In this document: in pieces, positions 1-6,491 of the stretch | Layout of the letters: the number at the start of each line of letters is the position of its first letter | How positions within the stretch are numbered: position 1 is the first letter of the stretch | Assembly: GCA_045642025.1 (NCBI GenBank) | Contig: JAZUIB010000021.1 | Location: forward strand, 1-21,441 | Direction: 5' to 3' | Source of the DNA: Equadaptatus sp045642025 | GTDB lineage: Bacteria; Synergistota; Synergistia; Synergistales; Synergistaceae | Length of the DNA: 21,441 nucleotides | Program-made: the position numbers and the translations under genes | Notes under the pieces: generated by a model | The model's input: only the letters and a program-made list of their open reading frames with translations | What the model was told of the DNA's origin: nothing | The model's database searches: none

Positions 1-252
1 AGATATAGGCAAATACAGTGAAGAAGATATAAGTTACATGGCAGACAGAATAAATGATCTGCCTAGAAAAAGATTTGGCTACAGGACACCGCAGGAACTG
101 TTTGACGAAGAATTAGACAAGATATATGCAATTAGATAACCGGCATAAATACAGCAGACTAAAAATCATACTAAGGTCAATCTTGCTCAAAACGTTTTTG
201 TACGGCTCAGAAAAATTTGTGCAACTTGTTATTGAAATTTTCGAATTTTTTT
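1..252 (+). mobile_element. 3' end of an IS30-family insertion sequence (partial, truncated by the window edge)
   Basis: The left edge holds the last codons of an IS30-type transposase, followed by about 100 bp of non-coding sequence. That sequence ends in a stretch (about 209-252) containing gtgcaacttgttattgaaat, which I take as the likely terminal inverted repeat, because IS30-type ends often carry a TGCAAC/GTTGCA core a short way past the transposase stop. The left end and the matching repeat lie outside the window, so the exact boundary and any target duplication cannot be seen. Positions 234-249 can fold into an all-A/T stem with a TTCG loop followed by T's, a weak terminator-like structure at the element's end. 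Confidence 0.6.
2..139 (+). CDS. IS30-family transposase, C-terminal 45 residues only
   Basis: This frame is open from the window edge to a TAA at 137-139. Its peptide includes INDLPRKRFGYRTPQELF, the pattern that closes the catalytic domain of IS30 transposases (an N-x-RPRK-x-x-x-[FY]-x-TP-x-E-x-[FL]-like signature just after the last acidic residue of the DDE triad). The N-terminal helix-turn-helix and the catalytic D, D and E residues would lie upstream and cannot be checked, so it is unknown whether the element is intact. The gene points toward the pilus genes on the same strand, so transposase transcription could run into them. Confidence 0.8.
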   Translation, partial: DIGKYSEEDISYMADRINDLPRKRFGYRTPQELFDEELDKIYAIR

Positions 253-278
253 CCTTTTCTTAATTATTGAATTTATAG

Positions 279-284
279 TATAAT
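279..284 (+). promoter_or_regulatory. Candidate -10 box (TATAAT) directly in front of pilC
   Basis: A perfect TATAAT lies at 279-284, only 9 nt before the pilC ATG at 294. No good TTGACA-like -35 is present at the expected distance; the best is a T-rich stretch around 256-261. If used, transcription would start within about 3 nt of the start codon. That agrees with the lack of any Shine-Dalgarno sequence before pilC and would give a leaderless mRNA. The surrounding DNA is very A/T-rich, so a chance TATAAT is possible. Confidence 0.4.
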
Positions 285-293
285 ACCTATATT

Positions 294-1508
294 ATGAAAT
301 TTACTTATAAGGCTAAAACATATTCTGGGGAGACAAAATACGCTACAGTCTATGCTGAAACTGAAGAGCAGGTCGTCTCTCAAATTCGGGAAATTGGCTT
401 GATTCCTGTTAATATTTCACACCAAAAGGAGCATTTATACTATTTAAAAAAAATATTTGATGCAATTTTTAATTTTTCTGTCCCCCAAAAAAGCAAAAGT
501 ATTATATTCAGACAAATTTCAGTATTGTTGTCATCAGGAATTTCGATAGAGAAGTCAGTGGAACTTTTAAAAGAGCAGAAGAGTAATAGAAAGTTGAGAA
601 AAGCACTTGACAATCTTCTTGATGACATTAGGGTAGGGAAATCAATTGCAGAATCTCTTGAAGAACAAAATGTTTTTAACGAACTTGAAGTTGCATTTAT
701 ACGCACAGGTGAAGAAACAGGCAGGCTTGACAAAACTCTCCTTCAGCTTGCAAAGTTGCTTAAAAAAGAAATTATGCAGCATACTAAAGTAATTACCGCG
801 TTATCTTATCCAATAGTTATAATATGCGTAACATTTGCAGTTTTACTTTTAATGACAGTGTTTGTTATGCCACAGTTTGAGGTAACTTTCCGTCAAATGA
901 ATATTGAGATGCCGCTTTATACAGAAATAGTATTTTCTTTAGGACGTTTTCTTCGTCATTTTTGGTATATACTTCCAACAGCTATAGGAATTTTTATTTT
1001 GATTGTCAGATTTTTGAAGAGATATGAAGTTTTTGAAAAATTTATCGACAGACTAAAACTTAGAATACCGTTATACGGAAACCTCTTGCTTCTTTCATCT
1101 CTTACAAGGGCATTCAGGGCTCTTGGTTTTCTTCTTGAGTCAGGAGTGAAAATGATACGTGCTATTGAGTTGGCTGCTGTTGCTTCAGCAAACCTAGAGA
1201 TAAAAGATATTTTTATTTCTATGTCTATATCGGTACAAGACGGAAGTTCGTTGTATAATATCTTAGGTAAAGTTAAGATGTTCCCATCAACAATAGCACA
1301 ACTTATTAGAGTGGGGGAGGCATCTGGACACCTTGACAAAAAGTGTGCTGAACTTGCTGATATTTGTGAAGACGAACTCAATGAAGTGATCGAACGTATA
1401 AATATCATATTAGAGCCAATTCTTATAATTTTTGTCAGTATGATTGTCGCAGCTATACTTTTTGCAGCATATATGCCTATCCTAAGTGCTATTAAAAGTC
1501 TTATGTAA
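294..1508 (+). CDS. pilC: Type IV pilus / type II secretion inner-membrane platform protein (PilC/GspF family)
   Basis: This 404-residue protein matches the usual GspF/PilC length and layout. An N-terminal MKFTYKAKTYSGE segment is typical of the family start, which supports the ATG at 294. Two GspF domains follow, at about 68-190 and 268-395, each with a family-type motif: GEETGRLDKTLLQLA (139-153) and GEASGHLDKKCAELA (341-355). Hydrophobic segments at about 166-190, 223-241 and 373-398 fit the three-helix membrane topology. In the pilus machine it sits in the inner membrane and couples the cytoplasmic ATPase to pilin assembly. The next gene, a prepilin, begins 21 nt after its stop. The partner ATPase (PilB) that often precedes pilC is absent; an IS30 end lies there instead. 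No ribosome-binding site is visible. Confidence 0.93.
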   Translation: MKFTYKAKTYSGETKYATVYAETEEQVVSQIREIGLIPVNISHQKEHLYYLKKIFDAIFNFSVPQKSKSIIFRQISVLLSSGISIEKSVELLKEQKSNRKLRKALDNLLDDIRVGKSIAESLEEQNVFNELEVAFIRTGEETGRLDKTLLQLAKLLKKEIMQHTKVITALSYPIVIICVTFAVLLLMTVFVMPQFEVTFRQMNIEMPLYTEIVFSLGRFLRHFWYILPTAIGIFILIVRFLKRYEVFEKFIDRLKLRIPLYGNLLLLSSLTRAFRALGFLLESGVKMIRAIELAAVASANLEIKDIFISMSISVQDGSSLYNILGKVKMFPSTIAQLIRVGEASGHLDKKCAELADICEDELNEVIERINIILEPILIIFVSMIVAAILFAAYMPILSAIKSLM

Positions 1509-1529
1509 GAAAGGAGAATAATAGTTTTT

Positions 1530-2018
1530 ATGAAAAGACATACTGGTTTTACTCTTATTGAAATGCTTATGGTTATTATTATCATCGGTACCTTAACAGC
1601 AACTGTAATGCTTTCTGTCTCTTCTTCTACAGATAAAGCTACTGCATCTAAGATTGTTGCAAATTTGAGCAGTTTAAAAGCAGCTTGTATTATGTACTAT
1701 TCTGATAACGGAACATGGCCTCAGAGTGACGTTGATTTTGATGGCACAAAAGCAACAGGTGAAGGTCTAAAGAAAGAGATAGAAGAATATCTTGATAAAA
1801 CGCCTGAAAAAGGTTATAAAATTTATGCCCCAACACATGGAAGTAATAATTGTGCGGTCAGTTATGCTGATTTAGTTGTACTTACGGATGGAGTTAAGAA
1901 AAAACTTAGTAAAATTGCTTCAAAATCTGCTCTTTTGTCTTCAAATGCTTCGAATGCGAATGAATATAATAACGGTGACGAGGTATTTATGAAGGTCACA
2001 AATTCTGTGCTGCAGTAA
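1530..2018 (+). CDS. Type IV prepilin or pseudopilin with N-terminal cleavage/methylation motif
   Basis: This 162-residue protein has a short basic leader (MKRHTG) followed by FTLIEM, the class III signal cut by prepilin peptidase after Gly6. Phe is the first mature residue and Glu the fifth, the residue needed for assembly. A hydrophobic helix runs from about 7 to 28. The rest is a soluble domain with two cysteines (in KAACIM and NNCAVS) that could form a disulphide, and a Ser/Ala/Asn-rich tail. AAGGAG at 1511-1516 is a long 13 nt from the ATG. The gene sits between pilC and pilM, so it may be the major pilin of this system or a minor pseudopilin; the sequence does not decide which. No peptidase gene is in the window. 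Confidence 0.9.
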   Translation: MKRHTGFTLIEMLMVIIIIGTLTATVMLSVSSSTDKATASKIVANLSSLKAACIMYYSDNGTWPQSDVDFDGTKATGEGLKKEIEEYLDKTPEKGYKIYAPTHGSNNCAVSYADLVVLTDGVKKKLSKIASKSALLSSNASNANEYNNGDEVFMKVTNSVLQ

Positions 2019-2029
2019 GGGTAAAAAAG

Positions 2030-2968
2030 ATGGGTATTAAAAATTTATTTTCAAGAAAAACAACAAATGCAGCAGCCGGACTTGCCATTTATAACGGCAT
2101 TTTCAGATATATTGAAATTGAACACTCTAGTGACCGTTATATTGTCAACAGCGCACTCGGTGATCATGTTACGCAGGACGCTGAACGATGCTTCAGCGAA
2201 GTTTTTGGGCAACTTGAAGAATTTAGCAAAAATAAGCCGCCACTTTCAGTCTCTCTTCCTATTTCTGAAACTATGGTAAAGGTTCTGTGTCTGCCTATGG
2301 AACTACAAGAAGCAAGGATGTCGCTTAAATATGAGCTTGAAAAATATTTCCCTGTTAACAGCAAAGAAGCAATTTTTGATATTGCCGAAGTCAATTTTCC
2401 TTATGCGGATCAGTATCTCGGCAGACATTTTCTTGTAGCTGTAGCAAAGCAAAACACTGTTTCTAAATTATTGAATACAGCACGATATCACGGATATAAA
2501 GTTGAATGCATTGAGCCTGCACAAGTAGCTCTTGAACGCTCAATATCTATGTATGTCAGACAAAATAGTATGCTTTTTATTTATCTCGGAACCCGCTATA
2601 TCCAGTACATTCTTTTCTGGCGTAATAATGGTATTTTCTACCGCTCGTCTGATTTTGCGAACTATGAATATGATGATATAACAAACACTCACGAACTTAC
2701 GGAACAGAAACTTAACAAGTTTTCTGAAGAAATATACAAATTTCTTGAAGATGCTTATCGTGAGACGCGTGTTAATTCAAATAATATTATGATCTTTGGA
2801 CCCTCCGCAAGTAAAAAACTCAGTGAAAAACTGGAAGATAAAATGCATTCATACAGAATCGAAAGTCTTGATATTCTTGAACTCAACAGAGTTGAAATGG
2901 GAAATGCTGATACTTCTGCAGGATATTGGGATGTCCCATTGGGACTTGCTTTAAGGCATTTTGATTGA
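2030..2968 (+). CDS. pilM: Actin-like type IV pilus assembly protein PilM
   Basis: This 312-residue cytoplasmic protein has the PilM/ComA-like ATPase fold signature. AAGLAIYNGIFRYIEI (15-30) is the first phosphate-loop strand pair. LPMELQEARMSLKYELEKYFPV (88-109) is the characteristic PilM segment, and FLVAVAK (134-140) and FIYLGTRY (183-190) are further actin-fold strands. PilM forms a cytoplasmic ring and recruits the N-terminal tail of PilN or a GspL-type partner. Here no pilN follows; the downstream gene encodes a single-helix GspC/PilP-like protein that overlaps this gene's stop codon. An AAGGG ribosome site at 2017-2021 lies 8 nt before the ATG, 11 nt after the prepilin stop. Family assignment is firm; the exact partner is inferred. 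Confidence 0.85.
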   Translation: MGIKNLFSRKTTNAAAGLAIYNGIFRYIEIEHSSDRYIVNSALGDHVTQDAERCFSEVFGQLEEFSKNKPPLSVSLPISETMVKVLCLPMELQEARMSLKYELEKYFPVNSKEAIFDIAEVNFPYADQYLGRHFLVAVAKQNTVSKLLNTARYHGYKVECIEPAQVALERSISMYVRQNSMLFIYLGTRYIQYILFWRNNGIFYRSSDFANYEYDDITNTHELTEQKLNKFSEEIYKFLEDAYRETRVNSNNIMIFGPSASKKLSEKLEDKMHSYRIESLDILELNRVEMGNADTSAGYWDVPLGLALRHFD

Positions 2969-3474
2969 TGGTTGTTAAAGTTAACTTTGCAGAAATATTT
3001 AATTATACTGATAATGAACAAAGCCATAATATAATTTATAGGTTATGTTTTTTGTTATTTTTTTTCATATTTATTGTTATGCTTATATTTTCTGCGGCAA
3101 GAATCATTAAAACAGAAAGAAATCTAAAATCTATTGCACAACAACAGGAAAAAACAGATACAAATATAGCTTTGTTGGCTAAGAAATTAAGCAAAGTTGA
3201 CCTTGCAGTTAACAATGAGGAAATTGAAAATCCACCTATATATACACAGCAAAACAGCAAAAACCAGATACATTTAGAAAATGCGCCTAACATTGAAATA
3301 GAAAGCATAATTATCGGACAGAATGGGAGTTGTGCGCATATTCTTGTTAATGGCGAAAAAGCAGGCGTACGAGTCGGAGATTTTATTCTTGATGGCAACG
3401 GTGAGATCCTATTAATTGACAAAAATGGAATTACTTTGCTGTGGAATGACAAAAAAATTTTAATAAACCAATAA
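2968..3474 (+). CDS. Bitopic inner-membrane protein with a GspC/PilP-like periplasmic domain
   Basis: This 168-residue protein starts at the ATG that overlaps the pilM stop as TGATG; a TTG one codon earlier (2965) is possible but less likely. Visible parts are a 23-residue cytoplasmic tail, one strong membrane helix (about 24-44), a charged, probably helical linker (48-80), a low-complexity stretch, and a C-terminal beta-rich domain (about 110-166). The C-terminal pattern IIIGQNGSCAHILVNGE...AGVRVGDFI...EILLIDKNGITLLW resembles the homology region of GspC and PilP, which contacts the secretin. Tight coupling to pilM suggests it links the cytoplasmic PilM ring to the outer membrane in place of separate PilN, PilO and PilP. 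Assignment is by pattern only; PilP-like or GspC-like are equally fair names. Confidence 0.6.
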   Translation: MVVKVNFAEIFNYTDNEQSHNIIYRLCFLLFFFIFIVMLIFSAARIIKTERNLKSIAQQQEKTDTNIALLAKKLSKVDLAVNNEEIENPPIYTQQNSKNQIHLENAPNIEIESIIIGQNGSCAHILVNGEKAGVRVGDFILDGNGEILLIDKNGITLLWNDKKILINQ

Positions 3475-3537
3475 TAAACAGTTAGAAGATTTTTAAAATG
3501 TTACTGAAACAATAATAGATATAGATGGTTGTATATA

Positions 3538-3550
3538 ATGTCCTATAATA
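3538..3550. repeat. Left copy of a 13-bp direct repeat (atgtcctataata)
   Basis: The sequence atgtcctataata occurs here, upstream of the permease gene, and again at 4133-4145, just downstream of it, in the same orientation. The two copies are 595 bp apart and bracket the single gene. This could mark a past insertion or recombination, or be a chance match in A/T-rich DNA. Confidence 0.35.
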
Positions 3551-3647
3551 TATCTTATGTTGAATTATATAATATAAATTGCAGCGGGATATAATATTGC
3601 TTAAGTCCTGCGATAAACAAAAGATTTAAGTCAGGAGTTTTTTAAAT

Positions 3648-4076
3648 ATGTCGAACTATTGGTATTGGCCGATTTTTCTTGTTGTGGGTTCAAATGTCTT
3701 TTATCATATATGTGCCAAGCTGACACCTAAAGGCATTCATCCGTTGATGGCAGTTATTGTTACATATCTTACAGGAACGGTTATTGCTTCTCTTCTATAT
3801 ATGTGCATGACAAAGGGAACAGATATAATGAAAGATATTTCCGGCATAAACTGGACAAGTTTTCTCTTTGGCGCTGCAATCGTCGGACTTGAGGTTGGTA
3901 ATATTTATATGTATAAGCTTGGCTGGAATATGAATACCGGTTACCTTCTTCACAGCGCGATTTTTGCGATAGCGCTTCTTGTTATCGGAAGATTGTTGTT
4001 TAATGAACAAATAACGTTCCTAAAAGTTTTAGGAACGTTAATATGTTTAATTGGTATATATTTCATTAATAAATAA
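3648..4076 (+). CDS. Small five-helix permease of the drug/metabolite transporter (EamA-like) superfamily
   Basis: This 142-residue hydrophobic protein has five predicted membrane helices at about 5-22, 32-53, 70-88, 98-117 and 124-140. That is the size of half an EamA-type transporter, slightly longer than a classic small multidrug resistance protein. The ending FNEQITFLKVLGTLICLIGIYFI fits the conserved last helix of DMT carriers (acidic residue, then a G-x-x-x-I-x-x-G-like pattern). It probably works as a dimer; the substrate cannot be told. AGGAG at 3633-3637, 10 nt before the ATG, supports the start. It stands alone, 173 bp after the pilus genes and convergent with the PqqD-like gene. 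A perfect 27-bp palindrome lies inside its last quarter (4013-4039). Confidence 0.72.
   Translation: MSNYWYWPIFLVVGSNVFYHICAKLTPKGIHPLMAVIVTYLTGTVIASLLYMCMTKGTDIMKDISGINWTSFLFGAAIVGLEVGNIYMYKLGWNMNTGYLLHSAIFAIALLVIGRLLFNEQITFLKVLGTLICLIGIYFINK
4013..4039. repeat. Perfect 27-bp inverted repeat inside the permease coding region
   Basis: The arm AACGTTCCTAAAA (4013-4025) is followed by a single G (4026) and the exact reverse complement TTTTAGGAACGTT (4027-4039). It encodes residues around ITFLKVLGTL of the permease. With essentially no loop it would behave as an operator-like dyad in DNA rather than a stable RNA hairpin. Confidence 0.9.
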
Positions 4077-4132
4077 ATGGTGAAACACGGAATTTCGCGG
4101 CTCTATTCGGATTTATTACCGGCATAACCAAG

Positions 4133-4145
4133 ATGTCCTATAATA
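4133..4145. repeat. Right copy of a 13-bp direct repeat (atgtcctataata)
   Basis: An exact copy of the 13-mer at 3538-3550, same orientation. It lies in the 79-bp gap between the convergent permease and PqqD-like genes. I see no strong terminator hairpin in that gap. Confidence 0.35.
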
Positions 4146-4155
4146 ATTTAAGTAT

Positions 4156-4524
4156 TTAACTCTGTGTCTCTCCTCTTTGATGTATTCTCTCTATCAGTCC
4201 GTTACGTTCAAGTTGTCTGAGAAAAACTGTTAGTCTTTCGTAAAGAGGGTTCACGGAATTGCCGAATTTTCCTTTCAATTCTTGACTAATACTATAAACA
4301 TCTTTGCTTCTGTCGATTTTTATCCATATAAAACTGCCCAAAACATCAAGCGTCAGTTTTGTAACGGCAGCCTTGTGGAACAGTTTTTGGGCTAAGTTAT
4401 TCCAAAAACCGCTGTTTGGGACAAAAATTGTTACAATCCCCTCATTATCTGTTTCCCATTTTAAATCGGAGTTGTGAGAAAATACAATGTCAAGGAAATT
4501 GCTTTGTTCAGCGTTTTTGTTCAT
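4156..4524 (-). CDS. Stand-alone PqqD-like protein (RiPP-recognition-element fold)
   Basis: This 122-residue protein resembles the PqqD family. A beta-rich front (NEGIVTIFVPNSGFWNNLAQKLF, about 28-49) is followed by LTLDVLGSFIWIKID (57-71), where LD-x-LGS-x-IW is the family hallmark. A winged-helix tail (about 76-112) ends in VFLRQLERNGLIE. PqqD-like domains are small peptide-binding modules, known from pyrroloquinoline quinone synthesis and as recognition elements for many ribosomally made peptides. No PQQ or RiPP enzymes are visible here. The gene starts 15 nt after the OPT transporter stop on the same strand, so the two are probably one unit. It may handle a peptide linked to that transporter, but this is a guess. 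No clear ribosome site is seen. Confidence 0.7.
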   Translation of the reverse strand: MNKNAEQSNFLDIVFSHNSDLKWETDNEGIVTIFVPNSGFWNNLAQKLFHKAAVTKLTLDVLGSFIWIKIDRSKDVYSISQELKGKFGNSVNPLYERLTVFLRQLERNGLIERIHQRGETQS

Positions 4525-4539
4525 ATTCAGCTCTTAGTA

Positions 4540-6438
4540 TCAATTTTGTTTTGAGAGAGCTGTTTTGAATACCGTAAACATTATCAGAGCAAGCATTACT
4601 ATGCCGCCAAGTATGCCTGTATTAAGCGTCTCAGATAAATTCAGCCGCGGAAGAATTTCAGTTATAGCTAAAAATGCAAGCAGGACGCCTATGATTCCCT
4701 CCCCAGCAATCAAGCCGGAGCAGAAAAGCACTCCGTTATCATTTTCAGACATTGTTGTATTTCCCGTTTTTTCTTTGTGTTTATCTACAAGCAGACGCAC
4801 AACTCCTCCACTCATCATGGCTGCAGTGAGATTTAACGGCAGGTAAATTCCAAGCGCGAAGGGCATGGACGGTATCCGCAGCAGTTCTATTACAAGCGTG
4901 ATGAATACGCCTATGAAAATTAAATCCCACGGCAGACTTCCCTGCATCATTCCTTCGATAATCATTTTCATCATAGTTGCCTGCGGTGCCGGAAGCTGTT
5001 GTGAGCCAAGTCCCCATGCTTTTTCAAGAAGCACTAGGATTGCTCCTACAAAAACAGCTGTTGCCGTGACTCCGAAAAATTCCGAAATTTGCTGTTTTTT
5101 AGGGGTTGCGCCTACTATATATCCCGTTTTCAAATCCTGTGAAGTATCGCCTGCCATGCTTGCGATTGTGCATATAACGGCGCCTATTGTTATGGCGGTC
5201 ATCATTCCGTGTGCACCTGTGTCTCCTGTGAGTTTCAAAATGGTTGTTGAAATAATAAGTGTTGCTATAGTCATGCTTGAAGTGGGATTATTTGTAGAAC
5301 CTATCAGTCCGACCATTCTCGAGGATACACAGCTGAAGAAAAAACCGAAAATAATAATCAGCACTGTACCTGCAAATGCCACCGGAATTTGCGGCGTAAA
5401 GAATAAAACAAGAGCTGTCAGAATGATGCCTGTGATTAAAATCTTGTTGCTTAAATCCTGTTCAGTTCTTTTTTCACCGCTAATTTCAATGTTTTTGCTG
5501 CCGTTTTTCAGTTCGCCAAACGATTTTAGGAAAGTTCCGGCAATTGTCGGTATGGTTTTGCAGAGGTTAATAATACCGGCAGTTGCAATGGCACCTGCTC
5601 CTATGTATCGAATGTAGCTTGACCAAACTGCAGACGATCCGCTTGATGCATAAAGCTCAGATATTTTCACAGTTCCAGGATATAACACGGTATCAGCGCC
5701 AAAAAGCGTTATTGCAGGAATTAAAACGAACCAAGCAAACATGCCGCCTGAAAACAGATACGAGGCCACTCGCGGACCGCAAATATAGCCTACTCCGATG
5801 AAAGCTGCTGACGGGTCAACTGATATTTTTGTCCGCAAAATTTTGATGTTTGCACCGACAGTTTCAGGTATTATACAGAATGCGTTTGTTAAAAGTTTGA
5901 AGACAGCGGCAAGGGAAATTCCCCTGAATAAAATTTTTCCGCCGGAAGAACGATTCTCTCCCGCCAGAAGCACTTTTGCGCAGGCTGTGCCTTCAGGATA
6001 CGGCAGAGTTAAATGTTCTTTGACAATTAACGCTTTTCTGAGAGGTACCATAAAGAAAACACCCAAGCAGCCGCCACAGAGCGACAACAGCGTAATTGTG
6101 ATCATGCTCGGCATTTCAGCGCTACCTTCGTGTGCCCAGAAAAACATTACTGGAATTGTGAAGATAGCTCCTGACGCAACAGAACCTCCTGCAGAAGCTA
6201 TCGACTGAACAATGTTGTTTTCGAGAATAGAGTTTCTTCTCAGCAGTCCTCTAATGACCCCCATAGATATAACGGCTGCAGGGATAGAAGATGAAATTGT
6301 TGTACCAAGACGTAACCCCAGATATGCGTTTGCCGCGCCGAAAATAATAGCCAAAAGCATTCCCAAAACAATGGCGGTCAAGGTAAGTTCTGCTCTGTTC
6401 TCCTCCGCTGGTATATATGGTTTAAACTCTTCGCTCAT
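4540..6438 (-). CDS. OPT-family oligopeptide / metal-chelate transporter
   Basis: This 632-residue polytopic membrane protein has the size and texture of bacterial OPT (oligopeptide transporter / YSL-related) carriers. The cytoplasmic start is followed by LTAIVLGMLLAIIFGAANAY and LGLRLGTTISSSIPAAVISM, the conserved first helices with a G-rich turn. Later come a SNNPTSSMTIATLI-like segment (here STNNPTSSM) and about a dozen or more further hydrophobic stretches up to the C-terminus. These carriers import peptides or metal complexes, probably driven by ion gradients; the substrate is not predictable here. GGGGG lies 7 nt before the ATG. It is 53 nt downstream of dgt and 15 nt upstream of the PqqD-like gene. 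A long open frame on the opposite strand (4865-5617) is only a shadow. Confidence 0.9.
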   Translation of the reverse strand: MSEEFKPYIPAEENRAELTLTAIVLGMLLAIIFGAANAYLGLRLGTTISSSIPAAVISMGVIRGLLRRNSILENNIVQSIASAGGSVASGAIFTIPVMFFWAHEGSAEMPSMITITLLSLCGGCLGVFFMVPLRKALIVKEHLTLPYPEGTACAKVLLAGENRSSGGKILFRGISLAAVFKLLTNAFCIIPETVGANIKILRTKISVDPSAAFIGVGYICGPRVASYLFSGGMFAWFVLIPAITLFGADTVLYPGTVKISELYASSGSSAVWSSYIRYIGAGAIATAGIINLCKTIPTIAGTFLKSFGELKNGSKNIEISGEKRTEQDLSNKILITGIILTALVLFFTPQIPVAFAGTVLIIIFGFFFSCVSSRMVGLIGSTNNPTSSMTIATLIISTTILKLTGDTGAHGMMTAITIGAVICTIASMAGDTSQDLKTGYIVGATPKKQQISEFFGVTATAVFVGAILVLLEKAWGLGSQQLPAPQATMMKMIIEGMMQGSLPWDLIFIGVFITLVIELLRIPSMPFALGIYLPLNLTAAMMSGGVVRLLVDKHKEKTGNTTMSENDNGVLFCSGLIAGEGIIGVLLAFLAITEILPRLNLSETLNTGILGGIVMLALIMFTVFKTALSKQN

Positions 6439-6491
6439 ATTTATTCCCCCTAAGTATTTTAATATTATTAATATTATAAGTCATGAATATA

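Noticed and set aside
956..1585. A 209-codon minus-strand frame opposite pilC
   Set aside because: Ile/Ser-rich shadow; pilC is full-length and well supported.
2067..2279. A 70-codon + strand frame inside pilM
   Set aside because: An out-of-frame shadow of pilM with no ribosome site.
3475..3647. A riboswitch (for example guanidine-type) upstream of the small permease
   Set aside because: I found only short weak stems (such as GCAG/CTGC) and no known conserved core; the permease is also not a typical SMR guanidine exporter.
4865..5617. A 250-codon open frame on the + strand opposite the OPT transporter
   Set aside because: It is a mirror of the transporter's hydrophobic codons, has low-complexity Ile/Val/Pro/Ser content, matches no family, and the minus-strand protein is clearly real.
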